Of a stretch of 64,000 bases of DNA, positions 1 to 9,156 are shown piece by piece; position 1 is the stretch's first letter; each line of letters begins with the position of its first letter. This stretch comes from Blautia sp. MSJ-19 (GTDB taxonomy: Bacteria > Bacillota > Clostridia > Lachnospirales > Lachnospiraceae). The notes below the pieces were generated by a model, which saw only the letters and a list, made by a program, of their open reading frames with translations, was not told where the DNA came from and ran no database searches. The translations under genes and the position numbers were made by a program. The stretch lies in contig NZ_JAHLQA010000034.1 of the NCBI RefSeq assembly GCF_018918125.1, positions 1 through 64,000 of the forward strand, in the 5' to 3' direction.

Positions 1-32
1 CAATATAGTTCCTACCGAGGGATATGCCACAG

Positions 33-545
33 TTACAAATGTTTTATCTGATCACACGGCAATTCAATTTGCTGTACCTTCCCGCGAGTGGAATGAACTT
101 GAAAAATCAGAGGAGTGGAGGGATTTTCAAGCTCTTCTGGAGAAAATTCAAGAAGCATTTTGCCAGCAGAAGCTCCCAACTGCTGAATAGCAATGGGAAA
201 TTCAAGATTATAGAGAAACTTACGATCAACAACTTCCTTTCTATGAAAATGAGAATATTCTTCTACACACAAAGGGTATTTTTTTACCGTTAATTCATGA
301 TTGTTTAGAAAAACATGCACATCAGTTATTGCAATGGGAAGCTGAGAACGGTTCTCAAAGGTAATATCTAGTAGCATTTGCTTTTGGTCTTTTTTGTAAG
401 CAACATTGCTGACTTGGATTTTTAGATTTTTTCGTTTGGTATAGAGGGTAATAAGAGTACCAAATGAGCCGATGATAGAAAGTAAAAGCGTGATGTTCGC
501 TTTTGTGAAGAAGTGACTTATTAAAGAAATGGAAGATTCGTTCAT
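33..545 (-). CDS. Membrane-anchored hypothetical protein
   Basis: This 170-aa protein of unknown function has one N-terminal hydrophobic segment (about residues 17-35), then a basic stretch and a soluble, mainly beta-like domain. That fits an N-terminally anchored protein with a cytoplasmic body. The start is preceded by AAGGAGAACAAT. It runs opposite to the early operon and sits at the left edge of the visible prophage, where lysogeny-expressed genes usually lie, so a lysogenic conversion role is possible. No family was recognised. Confidence 0.7.
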   Translation of the reverse strand: MNESSISLISHFFTKANITLLLSIIGSFGTLITLYTKRKNLKIQVSNVAYKKDQKQMLLDITFENRSQLPIAITDVHVFLNNHELTVKKYPLCVEEYSHFHRKEVVDRKFLYNLEFPIAIQQLGASAGKMLLEFSPEELENPSTPLIFQVHSTRGKVQQIELPCDQIKHL

Positions 546-584
546 ATTGTTCTCCTTAGTCTAAGTATTCAGGCATGGCAGTGC

Positions 585-596
585 CTGTAATTACAG
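585..596. promoter_or_regulatory. 12-bp perfect palindrome between divergent genes
   Basis: CTGTAATTACAG is a perfect dyad in the 130-bp gap between the minus-strand membrane protein gene and the rightward early operon, just after a small GGCA/TGCC hairpin. Position and symmetry suit a repressor operator. The cognate repressor is not visible in the window. Confidence 0.35.
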
Positions 597-676
597 TATA
601 GGAGGATACAACATAAAACACAATATGTACAACTAGAATAGACAGAAATCGAAAAAATAAGAAAGAGGTGAACGTG

Positions 677-823
677 ATGACAGAAGAAAGAAAAACTCTC
701 TTGAGCGAAATTACAGAAAACCTGCAGCATCTGGATCAGAAATCCCTAGAGCTGATGCGTACAGGAGTAAAACTTCTCATAAGCAGAGACGCAATTGAAA
801 ATATGGAAAAGAAAGCGGGGTGA
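677..823 (+). CDS. Small hypothetical protein (48 aa)
   Basis: A short reading frame begins MTEERKTLLSEIT after the site AGAGGTGAACGTG. It is strongly charged and probably helical. It is the first rightward gene after the divergent gap and precedes the HTH gene by about 40 bp, which suggests an early phage regulator or accessory protein. Function is not recognisable. Confidence 0.55.
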   Translation: MTEERKTLLSEITENLQHLDQKSLELMRTGVKLLISRDAIENMEKKAG

Positions 824-865
824 GAAAAAGCAGTTCGACAAATATCGACTAAAAAGGAAAGAGAG

Positions 866-1111
866 GTGAGAGATGTGGCAATTCAGTACACATCAGAAGA
901 AAAAAAGTACGTTCTCCTTAAAGGAAACATCCTGAAGCGCATGGAAGCTGAAAGAGTATCGGATGCTCAGATGGCTGCTGCTACTGGAATGGCAGTGAGA
1001 ACATACAGAGAGAAAAAATTATATCCAGAGAAATTCACTTATCCAGAACTCAGAAAATTGTTTATCCGATTGAAGTTTCCAGAGAGTGAGATATTGGAGG
1101 CACTGACATGA
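866..1111 (+). CDS. Phage helix-turn-helix DNA-binding protein
   Basis: This 81-aa protein contains a Cro/CI-like helix-turn-helix around residues 31-52 (VSDAQMAAATGMAVRTYRE), a common form in small phage regulators of Clostridia. The GTG at 866 is used here; a second GTG at 875 with AGGTGAG upstream is an alternative. Its stop overlaps the next start in an ATGA. It is probably a Cro-like early regulator; the operator is unknown. Confidence 0.75.
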   Translation: MRDVAIQYTSEEKKYVLLKGNILKRMEAERVSDAQMAAATGMAVRTYREKKLYPEKFTYPELRKLFIRLKFPESEILEALT

Positions 1112-1260
1112 GAGATTTAATTGATTCCATCCTGATTGGAGCTTCTGCGAGCTTTCTTCCATTCTGGATCTGGAACAATGTTGGTGATCAGCTTGCCGGA
1201 GCACTGGCACTGATTGGAATAGTGTGCATAGCCAAAAGGTGGCGTGTATGGAATGCGTAA
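1108..1260 (+). CDS. Small membrane protein (50 aa)
   Basis: The start overlaps the stop of the HTH gene (ATGA), which implies translational coupling. The product is hydrophobic across most of its length (LIGASASFLPFWIW, then LAGALALIGIVCIA) and ends in basic residues, fitting one or two membrane passes with a cytoplasmic tail. No family was recognised. Confidence 0.55.
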   Translation: MRDLIDSILIGASASFLPFWIWNNVGDQLAGALALIGIVCIAKRWRVWNA

Positions 1261-1351
1261 CGAAAAAGGATCCTCAGAGCGGCAACTCAGGAGGACCCAC
1301 TAACAATAGTTTATCACCCTTTCATTGTATGAGGGTAGAAAGGAAAAGTCA

Positions 1352-1564
1352 ATGATTAAAGTTGAGAAAATTGAGAATGGAATGAAACTGGAAATGGCGG
1401 GAGATTCACATAATCTGATTCGTGAATTTAACGAGATTCTGAAAGCAATGTACAAAGTACTGGATGAAAGCCTTGTAAAGTCAGTTCCATTTACTACAGA
1501 AGATATCTTACACACAATGGTACATAATGCAGCGGCTAAAAAAGAGGAGGAAGAGGAAAGATGA
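1352..1564 (+). CDS. Phage hypothetical protein (70 aa)
   Basis: The ATG at 1352 follows AGAAAGGAAAAG with good spacing; an upstream in-frame TTG at 1325 lacks a site and is not used. The protein is acidic and ends in a run of glutamates. It overlaps the start of the AAA ATPase gene by four bases and is probably coupled to it. The ~90-bp gap upstream contains an imperfect CCTCAGAG/CTCAGGAGG hairpin. Confidence 0.6.
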   Translation: MIKVEKIENGMKLEMAGDSHNLIREFNEILKAMYKVLDESLVKSVPFTTEDILHTMVHNAAAKKEEEEER

Positions 1565-2832
1565 GCATGAAGATCAATAAGCTGGAGATTGAGAATGTCA
1601 AACGTATCAAGGCTGTAAAAGTAGAACCAAAAGCAAATGGTCTCACTGTGATTGGTGGAAATAACAATCAGGGAAAGACTTCTGTTCTTGATTCCATTGC
1701 ATGGGCTCTTGGAGGAGAACGCTACAAACCATCACAGGCAACACGAGAAGGTTCTGTAATTCCACCTACATTACATATCGTAATGAATAATGGTCTTGTT
1801 GTGGAGCGTAAAGGAAAAAACAGTGCCTTGAAAGTCACTGATCCAAATGGACAGAAGGCAGGACAGCAGCTCCTTAATGAATTTGTGGAACAGCTTGCAT
1901 TAGATCTTCCTAAATTTATGGAAGCTTCTGGCGCGGAAAAAGCAAAGATCCTTTTACAGATCATTGGTGTTGGTCCGCAGCTTACTCAGTTTGAACAGCA
2001 GGAAAAAGAGCTTTATCAGGAACGCTTATATATTGGCCGAACTGCAGACCAGAAAGAGAAGTTTGCGAAGGAACAGCCATATTTCGCAGATGCACCCAAA
2101 GACCTTGTATCTGCCTCTGAGTTGATCCGGCAACAGCAGGAAATCCTTGCAAGAAATGGAGAAAATCAGAGAAAGCGTGAGCATCTGCACCAGTTGGAGC
2201 AGAAGTATCAGCGTATCAATGAACAGATGACGGTTCTTCTGGCAGAGCAGAACCAGGTGGAAAATGATCTGGAAATCGCCAGAAAATCTGCACTGGATTT
2301 GCATGATGAGTCTACAGAAGAGCTGGAACAGAACATTTCCAATATCGAAGAGATCAACCGGAAAGTCAGGGCAAATCTGGACAAGGAAAAAGCAGAAGAC
2401 GATGCAAAAACATATCGTGATCAGTACAATTCACTGACAAAGGATCTTGAAGCTGTCAGAGATAAAAAAGCACAGCTTTTGGATTCGGCAGAACTTCCAC
2501 TTCCAGAACTGTCTGTTAAGGAAGGTGAACTAATCTACAAAGGCCAGAAATGGGACAACATGTCTGGTTCTGACCGGTTAAAGGTGTCAACTGCAATCGT
2601 AAGAAAACTGAATCCGAACTGTGGTTTTGTGCTTCTGGACAAGCTGGAACAAATGGATATGAAGTCTTTGAAGGAGTTTGGTGAATGGCTGGAAGCAGAA
2701 GGTCTTCAGGCAATCGCAACAAGAGTAAGTACAGGTGATGAATGTTCGATCATTATCGAAGATGGATACGTGGTTGGACAGGATATTCCGGAAACACCGA
2801 AAAAGAAAGAATGGAAGGCAGGTGCATTTTAA
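1561..2832 (+). CDS. SbcC/RecF-like AAA ATPase of the phage recombination module
   Basis: The 423-aa protein has a P-loop GGNNNQGKTS near residues 32-41, a long charged coiled-coil-prone middle (about 190-310) and a C-terminal ATPase lobe with VLLDKLEQMD near 355. This is the split-head layout of SMC/Rad50/SbcC and RecF-type ATPases. The Walker B acidic pair is D-K rather than the usual D-E, so ATP turnover may be slow or need a partner. It abuts a Sak4-like ATPase and an SSB-like gene, so a role in phage DNA recombination or end processing is likely. No nuclease partner (SbcD) is seen. Confidence 0.8.
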   Translation: MSMKINKLEIENVKRIKAVKVEPKANGLTVIGGNNNQGKTSVLDSIAWALGGERYKPSQATREGSVIPPTLHIVMNNGLVVERKGKNSALKVTDPNGQKAGQQLLNEFVEQLALDLPKFMEASGAEKAKILLQIIGVGPQLTQFEQQEKELYQERLYIGRTADQKEKFAKEQPYFADAPKDLVSASELIRQQQEILARNGENQRKREHLHQLEQKYQRINEQMTVLLAEQNQVENDLEIARKSALDLHDESTEELEQNISNIEEINRKVRANLDKEKAEDDAKTYRDQYNSLTKDLEAVRDKKAQLLDSAELPLPELSVKEGELIYKGQKWDNMSGSDRLKVSTAIVRKLNPNCGFVLLDKLEQMDMKSLKEFGEWLEAEGLQAIATRVSTGDECSIIIEDGYVVGQDIPETPKKKEWKAGAF

Positions 2833-3957
2833 ATGGAGATTACGAGAGGTAAGATCCCATGTGCAAAAAAGGTAGTTATTTATGGACCGGAGGGAATCGG
2901 CAAGTCGACATTTGCCAGCCAGTTCCCGGATCCGGTGTTCATCGATACAGAAGGAAGCACGAATTCCATGGATGTGGCAAGACTGCCAAAGCCTACAAGC
3001 TGGCAGATGCTTTTGGATGAGATTCAGTATGTGAAGTCTCATCCGGATGTATGCAAAACATTGGTCATTGATACCATTGACTGGGCGGAATCCATGTGTA
3101 TCCAGAGTATCTGTGATAAACATCAGAAATCAGGCATTGAAGACTTTGGTTATGGTAATGGTTACGTCTATACAAAGGAAGAAATGGGACGTTTTCTGAA
3201 CAGGCTTTCAGAAGTTGTTGAAGCAGGTGTAAATGTCGTGTTGACTGCGCATGCCCAGATCCGTAAGTTTGAACAGCCGGATGAACTGGGAGCTTATGAC
3301 CGCTGGGAACTGAAACTTGGAAAGAAAACATCATCCCAGACATCCCCACTCATTAAAGAATGGGCGGATATGCTTCTGTTTGCAAACTATAAGACGTTTT
3401 CCATTGCTGTTGATGATAAGGGGCAGAAAAGAAAAGCACAGGGCGGGGAACGTGTGATGTATACATCACATCATGCCTGCTGGGATGCAAAGAACCGCTA
3501 TGGACTTTCGGAGCAGGTACCGTTCAGCTTTTCATCAATCGCACATATCATTGATGACAGCAGACCAGCTGAACAGCCAAAAGTTGAACCACAGCCTGCA
3601 TATCAGGTAGAGAAGCCAAAAGCAACACAGCCTGCGCAGGCACCGGTTCAGCAGACATATACTGCAGGTGAGCAGGTGAACCTTCCATTGAATGGACCAA
3701 CTAAAACGGAAGAACAGAAAACATTCCCTGCACAGGATCCGGCAATCCCTAAAGCACTGCGTGATCTGATGGAAGCCAATCACGTAGATGAATGGGACAT
3801 CCAGAATGTAGTGGCTGCCAGAGGATACTATCCTGCAGATGTGAAGATCAGAGACTATGATAAAGAGTTTATCGATGGATGCCTGATCGGGGCATGGCAG
3901 CAGGTTTATCAAATGATCAAGGAAATGAAAGAAAAACAGGAAGTACCGTTTAATTAA
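2833..3957 (+). CDS. Sak4-like RecA-fold recombination ATPase (AAA_24)
   Basis: The Walker A motif GPEGIGKST is near residues 19-27 and a Walker B-like LVIDTIDWAE near 75, followed by a RecA-like core to about 240. This matches the phage nucleotide-binding family PF13479, which includes Sak4 single-strand annealing proteins. A Pro/Gln-rich linker (about 245-300) leads to a short conserved C-terminal domain. The gene starts directly after the upstream stop and is followed by the DUF669 SSB-like gene, the usual partner of Sak4. Confidence 0.83.
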   Translation: MEITRGKIPCAKKVVIYGPEGIGKSTFASQFPDPVFIDTEGSTNSMDVARLPKPTSWQMLLDEIQYVKSHPDVCKTLVIDTIDWAESMCIQSICDKHQKSGIEDFGYGNGYVYTKEEMGRFLNRLSEVVEAGVNVVLTAHAQIRKFEQPDELGAYDRWELKLGKKTSSQTSPLIKEWADMLLFANYKTFSIAVDDKGQKRKAQGGERVMYTSHHACWDAKNRYGLSEQVPFSFSSIAHIIDDSRPAEQPKVEPQPAYQVEKPKATQPAQAPVQQTYTAGEQVNLPLNGPTKTEEQKTFPAQDPAIPKALRDLMEANHVDEWDIQNVVAARGYYPADVKIRDYDKEFIDGCLIGAWQQVYQMIKEMKEKQEVPFN

Positions 3958-3971
3958 GGAGGATATGAGAT

Positions 3972-4418
3972 ATGGCAACAGAAGGAAGAGAATTTGGATG
4001 GGATGACACTATTAAAGAAGATGCTCAGGAGTTCGAGCCGCTTCCGGAAGGTGACTACAATGTAACGATTGAGAAATTTGACAGAAGCAGATCTTCTGGA
4101 AGTGGAAAGCTTCCGGCATGCAATATGGCAGTTGTGTACTTTCATGTACATGCTCCGAATAGAGAGATAACTATCCGTGAGAACTATGTGCTGCACAGCA
4201 GTCTGGAGTGGAAACTGTCAGAGCTGTTCCGCGGTGTTGGACTCAAAAAAGAGGGCGAGGAGCTTCGAATGGACTGGAGTGCACTGCCGGGTAAGACTGC
4301 CCGTGCAAAGATCGGACTGAGAGCAGGTACCAAGGATCCGACAAAGAAGTATAATTTTATCGACAAGCTTTATCCGAAAGAAGCATCAAAGCCGGCATTT
4401 ACACCAGGGGGATTTTAA
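3972..4418 (+). CDS. DUF669 protein, phage SSB-like
   Basis: The 148-aa protein has the DUF669 (PF05037) signature: an N-terminal FGWDD and PLPEGDYNVTIEKF, a beta-rich core, and a C-terminal region with KIGLRAGTKD. The family is predicted to bind single-stranded DNA and sits beside Sak4 and helicase genes in many Firmicutes phages, as here. The start follows AAGGAGGATATGAGAT. The short aromatic end (GGF) resembles the acidic/aromatic tail of SSBs but lacks a run of acidic residues. Confidence 0.8.
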   Translation: MATEGREFGWDDTIKEDAQEFEPLPEGDYNVTIEKFDRSRSSGSGKLPACNMAVVYFHVHAPNREITIRENYVLHSSLEWKLSELFRGVGLKKEGEELRMDWSALPGKTARAKIGLRAGTKDPTKKYNFIDKLYPKEASKPAFTPGGF

Positions 4419-4421
4419 AAA

Positions 4422-6011
4422 ATGGAGCTGAGACCATACCAGCAGGAAGCAAAAGACGCGATCTTTGAGCAGTGGGACAGCGGAGTGTTAAAGACTCTGC
4501 TGGTCCTTCCCACAGGATGCGGAAAAACAGTGGTATTTGCGAAGGTTACAGAAGATTGTGTTCGTCAGGGAAGCAGAGTGCTTATACTTGCTCACCGTGG
4601 AGAGTTACTGGATCAGGCTGCTGACAAACTGAAAAAGACAACGGGACTTGGCTGTGCAGTGGAAAAAGCAGAATCCTCATGCCAGGGCACATGGTTCCGT
4701 GTGGTTGTTGGCTCTGTGCAGACTCTCATGAGAGAAAAACGGCTGAACAGTTTTGCATCTGATTACTTTGACACGATCATCATAGATGAAGCACATCACT
4801 GTATTTCTGACAGCTACCAGAGAGTGCTGCAGCATTTTTCAGGAGCACACGTGCTGGGTGTTACGGCTACACCAGACAGAGGGGACATGAAAAATCTTGG
4901 AGCATATTTCGAATCCCTTGCTTATGAATATACACTGCCGAAAGCAATCAAAGAAGGATATCTGTCACCAATAAAAGCACTGACGATTCCATTGAAGATT
5001 GATATGGGCGGTGTATCCGTACAGGCAGGTGATTTCAAAGCAAGTGACATCGGCACAGCACTGGATCCGTATCTGCAGGGGATTGCAGAAGAAATGAAGA
5101 ACTACTGCCAGGATAAGAAAACAGTCGTATTTCTTCCGTTGGTAAAGACCAGTCAGAAATTTCGTGATCTGCTGAATGAAAATGGCTTTCGTGCTGCAGA
5201 AGTAAACGGGGACAGTCAAGACAGGGCTGAGATCTTAAAAGATTTTGATTCTGGGAAATATAATGTCCTTTGTAATTCTATGCTCCTGACGGAAGGATGG
5301 GATTGCCCGTCTGTTGACTGTATCGTAGTCCTCAGACCGACGAAGGTCAGAAGCCTTTACTGTCAGATGGTTGGACGGGGAACCAGATTGTCTCCGGAAA
5401 CGGGAAAAGACCATTTATTGCTGTTAGATTTTCTCTGGCATATAGAGAGACATGAGCTGTGTCATCCGGCGAGTCTGATTTGCGAGAGTACAGAAGTCGC
5501 CCAGAAGATGACAGAGAACCTGGAAAAGGAAGCGGGCAGGCCTGTCGATATTGAAATGGCAGAGAAAAAAGCTTCTGAAGATGTTGTGGCGCAAAGAGAA
5601 GAAGCTTTGGCAAAGCAGCTTGCGGAAATGAAACGGCGAAAGAAGAAACTTGTGGATCCATTGCAGTTCGAAATGTCGATCCAGGCAGAAGATCTGTCGA
5701 GCTACGTGCCATCATTTGGCTGGGAGATGGAACCGCCATCTGATAAACAAAAGAAACGACTTGAAAAACTCGGGATACTGCCTGATCAGATCGATAACGC
5801 AGGGAAAGCTTCCAAGATTCTCGATCATTTGGAAAAAAGAGAGAAAGAAGGACTCAGCACTCCAAAACAGATACGTTATCTGGAGGGAAAAGGTTTCCGG
5901 CATGTAGGGACATGGCAGTTTGAAACAGCTAAGAACCTGATTGACCGTATAGCCGGAAATGGCTGGAGAATACCGGAAGATATTGTACCACAGGAGTATA
6001 AAGGAGCATAA
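4422..6011 (+). CDS. SF2 DEAD/DEAH-box helicase
   Basis: The 529-aa enzyme has motif I LPTGCGKT (about 29-36), motif II DEAH (about 121-126), motif III VTATPDR (about 146) and motif VI QMVGRGTR (about 314-321), so both RecA lobes are complete. It resembles the type III restriction/UvrB-like helicases found in phage replication cassettes. The C-terminal ~150 residues carry charged helices and a repeated small module (residues about 430-510). It lies between the SSB-like and primase genes and probably unwinds or remodels phage DNA. Confidence 0.88.
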   Translation: MELRPYQQEAKDAIFEQWDSGVLKTLLVLPTGCGKTVVFAKVTEDCVRQGSRVLILAHRGELLDQAADKLKKTTGLGCAVEKAESSCQGTWFRVVVGSVQTLMREKRLNSFASDYFDTIIIDEAHHCISDSYQRVLQHFSGAHVLGVTATPDRGDMKNLGAYFESLAYEYTLPKAIKEGYLSPIKALTIPLKIDMGGVSVQAGDFKASDIGTALDPYLQGIAEEMKNYCQDKKTVVFLPLVKTSQKFRDLLNENGFRAAEVNGDSQDRAEILKDFDSGKYNVLCNSMLLTEGWDCPSVDCIVVLRPTKVRSLYCQMVGRGTRLSPETGKDHLLLLDFLWHIERHELCHPASLICESTEVAQKMTENLEKEAGRPVDIEMAEKKASEDVVAQREEALAKQLAEMKRRKKKLVDPLQFEMSIQAEDLSSYVPSFGWEMEPPSDKQKKRLEKLGILPDQIDNAGKASKILDHLEKREKEGLSTPKQIRYLEGKGFRHVGTWQFETAKNLIDRIAGNGWRIPEDIVPQEYKGA

Positions 6012-6013
6012 AC

Positions 6014-8281
6014 ATGGAGCAGAGGACAAGCCTTGCAGAAATAATTGAATACATCGATCCCGGTTCCCTGAGTTATCAGGACTGGGTGAATGTCGGAATG
6101 GCACTGAAGCTGGAAGGCTATCCGATCAGCGTCTGGGATCAGTGGAGCCAGAAAGATTTCAGCAGGTATCATTCTGGAGAGTGCGAAAGGAAGTGGAGGA
6201 CCTTTTCAGGATCCTCTTCCCCGGTAACTGGTGGAACTATCGTGCAGATGGCGATGGAACATGGATGGGTGCCTGAAAGAGGACATGAACTGGACTGGAA
6301 CGACAGCATTCAGGTTGACAGTGACCGTGTTGTAGTAGATAAGAACTGGCTGGAAGGAAAAGAGGTCCATGAACCTAAGAAATGGAACCCGGCAGAGCAG
6401 CTGATCACATACCTGGAAACACTGTTTGAAGCAGGCGAGAATGTAGGGTATGTGACGGGTAGCTGGGAAAAGACGGATGAGAAAGGTACACGCTGGCTGC
6501 CTCAGAAGGGTTCATGGGACCGTACTGCAGGACAGCTTATTGAACAGCTCAACAGCTGTGATGGAGACATTGGTGCAGTACTTGGCGATTACAATCCAGA
6601 AGCAGGAGCCTGGATCCGTTTCAATCCATTAGACGGAAATGGTTGTAAGAATGAAAATGTAACGGAATATAGATATGCACTGGTTGAGTCAGATCATATG
6701 GATATCGAGCAACAGAATGCTATCCTTCGTGAGCTGGAACTTCCTATTGCATGCCTGGTGTATTCAGGAAAGAAAAGTCTTCATGCGATTGTACGTGTGG
6801 ATGCTGCAGATTACAACGAATACAGAAAGCGTGTGGATTACCTTTATGAGGTGTGCCAGAAGAATGGCATTGATGTAGATACACAGAACAGGAATCCTTC
6901 CAGATTGTCCAGAATGCCTGGTGTGCAGCGTGGAGAAAAGAAACAGTTCATTGTAGATACCAATCTGGGAAAAGCATCCTGGAATGAATGGTATGAGTGG
7001 ATCGAAGGTGTGAACGATGATCTTCCGGAACCAGAAGGATTGGAAACAGTGTGGGATAATCTGCCGGAGCTGTCACCATGCCTGATAGAGGGGGTCCTCA
7101 GAAAAGGGCATAAGATGCTGATCGCTGGGCCTTCCAAAGCTGGTAAGTCATTCCTGCAGATAGAACTGTGTATTGCCATTGCAGAGGGCAAGAAGTGGAT
7201 GCAGTGGCATTGTGCACAGGGACGTGTGATGTATGTCAATCTGGAGCTTGACAGAGCAAGCTGCCTGCATCGATTTAAAGATGTTTATACATCTATGGGA
7301 ATCGCTCCGGAGAACCTTCAGAACATTGATATCTGGAATTTACGAGGCAAATCAGTACCAATGGATAAGCTGGCACCTAAGCTGATCAGAAGGGCAGCCA
7401 AAAAGGATTATGTAGCGATCATCATAGATCCGATCTATAAGGTTATTACCGGTGATGAAAACAGTGCTGATCAGATGGCAAACTTCTGTAATCAGTTTGA
7501 TAAAGTATGTACAGAGCTGGGCTGTGCCGTAATTTACTGCCATCACCACAGCAAAGGCAGCCAGGGCGGTAAGAAATCCATGGACCGTGCTTCTGGTTCT
7601 GGTGTATTTGCCCGTGATCCGGATGCACTCCTGGATCTGATCGAGCTGGAACCGACAGAAGCTTTGATGAAACAGGAAGAGAATAAGGCTATCTGTGGAG
7701 CCTGCAAGAGTTATCTGGATGCCCATTTCAAGTGGCAGGATGATCTTTCACGGGATGATCTGCTAAGCAGTATACAGATGATGGATTATTGCAGAGCACA
7801 TCTGGATAAGTGGCAGATGATAGCCTTGGAGAGGCAGGTAGAAGCCGCAAAGAACGTTGCAAAGTCAAAAACAGCATGGAGAATTGAGGGTACGCTCAGA
7901 GAGTTTCCGAAGTTCGAACCGGTCAATCTGTGGTTTGATTATCCGGTACATCGTATTGATCAGATTGGAAGCCTTAGAGATCTGCAGTTGGAAGCAGAAA
8001 AACCGATGTGGGAAAAAGCAGCTCAAAAAAGGAAAGAAAATGCTCAGAAAACTCGTGAGCGTAAGCTGAATGAATTTGAGATTGCATTTCAGAATATTGA
8101 GTTTGATGGCAGGGAAATATCGGCTACGGAGTTGGCCGAAGCTCTTGATACAAATTCAAGAGAACTGCTTTCGTGGCTGGGAGAAACCAAAAGACAGAAG
8201 AAAGAATTAAGAAGAAAATTCGAAAAATATATGGGTGATGATGGTAAAGCCTACATCAGAAGAAGGAGTGCACAAGACTGA
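6014..8281 (+). CDS. Phage primase-helicase (PriCT-2 + AEP-like + RecA-fold ATPase)
   Basis: The N-terminal ~80 residues look like a PriCT-2 domain (SYQDWVNVGMALK). Residues ~190-310 look like an archaeo-eukaryotic primase core, with VESDHMD near 223, KKSLHAIV near 253 and NPSRLSRMPG near 292. A RecA-like AAA_25 domain follows, with GPSKAGKS near 371 and a hydrophobic strand ending IIIDP near 470. The 755-aa protein would therefore prime and unwind DNA. It is followed by a structured noncoding segment that may be the origin. No phage DNA polymerase is visible, so host replicases must be used. Confidence 0.86.
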   Translation: MEQRTSLAEIIEYIDPGSLSYQDWVNVGMALKLEGYPISVWDQWSQKDFSRYHSGECERKWRTFSGSSSPVTGGTIVQMAMEHGWVPERGHELDWNDSIQVDSDRVVVDKNWLEGKEVHEPKKWNPAEQLITYLETLFEAGENVGYVTGSWEKTDEKGTRWLPQKGSWDRTAGQLIEQLNSCDGDIGAVLGDYNPEAGAWIRFNPLDGNGCKNENVTEYRYALVESDHMDIEQQNAILRELELPIACLVYSGKKSLHAIVRVDAADYNEYRKRVDYLYEVCQKNGIDVDTQNRNPSRLSRMPGVQRGEKKQFIVDTNLGKASWNEWYEWIEGVNDDLPEPEGLETVWDNLPELSPCLIEGVLRKGHKMLIAGPSKAGKSFLQIELCIAIAEGKKWMQWHCAQGRVMYVNLELDRASCLHRFKDVYTSMGIAPENLQNIDIWNLRGKSVPMDKLAPKLIRRAAKKDYVAIIIDPIYKVITGDENSADQMANFCNQFDKVCTELGCAVIYCHHHSKGSQGGKKSMDRASGSGVFARDPDALLDLIELEPTEALMKQEENKAICGACKSYLDAHFKWQDDLSRDDLLSSIQMMDYCRAHLDKWQMIALERQVEAAKNVAKSKTAWRIEGTLREFPKFEPVNLWFDYPVHRIDQIGSLRDLQLEAEKPMWEKAAQKRKENAQKTRERKLNEFEIAFQNIEFDGREISATELAEALDTNSRELLSWLGETKRQKKELRRKFEKYMGDDGKAYIRRRSAQD

Positions 8282-8539
8282 GCACAACCTAGATTGCGAA
8301 CAGTACGCATAACTATAATTTTTATGGTTATGTGCATACATGCTCAAAATCATAAATTTCTGGTTATGTGCAGAGCACAAAAGGGTGCGTGCACAACTAT
8401 ATACTACGTATATATGTATGTGCGTACCCCCACCTAGCGGGGGTAGGTAGTCGTGCGACAAGCTTACGCACGACGACCACCCACCCCGCACTCAGGTGGG
8501 CACCATACCTTGAGCACCAAAAGAAGGAGTTGAAAAATT
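8282..8539. other. Structured noncoding segment, candidate phage origin or regulatory RNA
   Basis: This 258-bp gap holds GGTTATGTGCA twice (8326-8336 and 8362-8372, 36 bp apart), the first with an inverted CATAAC partner at 8308-8313. It also holds a CCCCC/GGGGG hairpin (8427-8443) and a perfect GTCGTGCG/CGCACGAC stem (8450-8457 with 8467-8474) that extends imperfectly through G-rich and C-rich flanks. GAGCACAA-like words recur. Repeats next to a primase gene suggest an origin, but a structured mRNA leader for rusA is equally possible. Confidence 0.4.
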
Positions 8540-8935
8540 TTGGAGACTGAATTTTTTTTAGCAATGAATCCTCCGACAGTAACTCATCAGGAACACAAGG
8601 TTACGGTCGTAAAGGGGAAGCCGATATTTTATGATCCACCAGAGCTGAAAGCTGCCAGACAGAAACTGATGGCATATCTTGGCAAGGAAGTTCCGGAAGA
8701 ACCATATCGAAACGGTGTTCGATTGGTAACGAAGTGGTGTTTTCCTGATGATGGTAAACATGGCAATGGATCATACCGGATCACGAAACCAGACACAGAT
8801 AATTTGCAGAAGCTGTTGAAGGACTGCATGACCAGAGTTGGTTTCTGGGAGGATGACGCGCTTGTGGCATCGGAGATCGTAGAAAAATTCTGGTCACAGG
8901 TACCGGGAATTTATATCAGGATTGAAGAATTATGA
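8540..8935 (+). CDS. rusA: RusA-family Holliday junction resolvase
   Basis: The 131-aa protein matches RusA (PF05866): the conserved KPDTDNLQKLLKD near residues 83-95 supplies the catalytic aspartates, followed by GFWEDDALV. It would act as a dimer to cleave Holliday junctions during phage recombination and before packaging. The TTG at 8540 is chosen because AAGAAGGAG lies at 8521-8529; the first ATG at 8564 has no site. The gene overlaps the next by four bases. Confidence 0.87.
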   Translation: METEFFLAMNPPTVTHQEHKVTVVKGKPIFYDPPELKAARQKLMAYLGKEVPEEPYRNGVRLVTKWCFPDDGKHGNGSYRITKPDTDNLQKLLKDCMTRVGFWEDDALVASEIVEKFWSQVPGIYIRIEEL

Positions 8936-9156
8936 CAGGACAGGAATTAATAAAGCTCTGGGAGTTATACCCGGAAGCAAGAAATCTATATGAACAGTAT
9001 AACAGTATTCTGGTTGAAGATGACAGAGCCTGGAAGGAACTTACAGGTACAGCAGAAGAGCTGATCAGGAAGAGTAACACAGAATTATACACAACAGTGA
9101 TTTTGGAAACGGTACGTCAGCTGGAATATTTGGCAAAGAGGAGAAAAGCCGGATGA
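8932..9156 (+). CDS. Phage hypothetical protein (74 aa)
   Basis: The protein is acidic and helical (MTGQELIKLWELYPEARNLY) with no recognised domain. Its ATG overlaps the rusA stop, and its own stop overlaps the next gene, so the three are translationally coupled within the recombination module. Function is unknown. Confidence 0.65.
   Translation: MTGQELIKLWELYPEARNLYEQYNSILVEDDRAWKELTGTAEELIRKSNTELYTTVILETVRQLEYLAKRRKAG

Noticed and set aside
24..293. Plus-strand 89-codon frame at the left edge
   Set aside because: It is antisense to a better-supported minus-strand gene with a good ribosome site and membrane helix.
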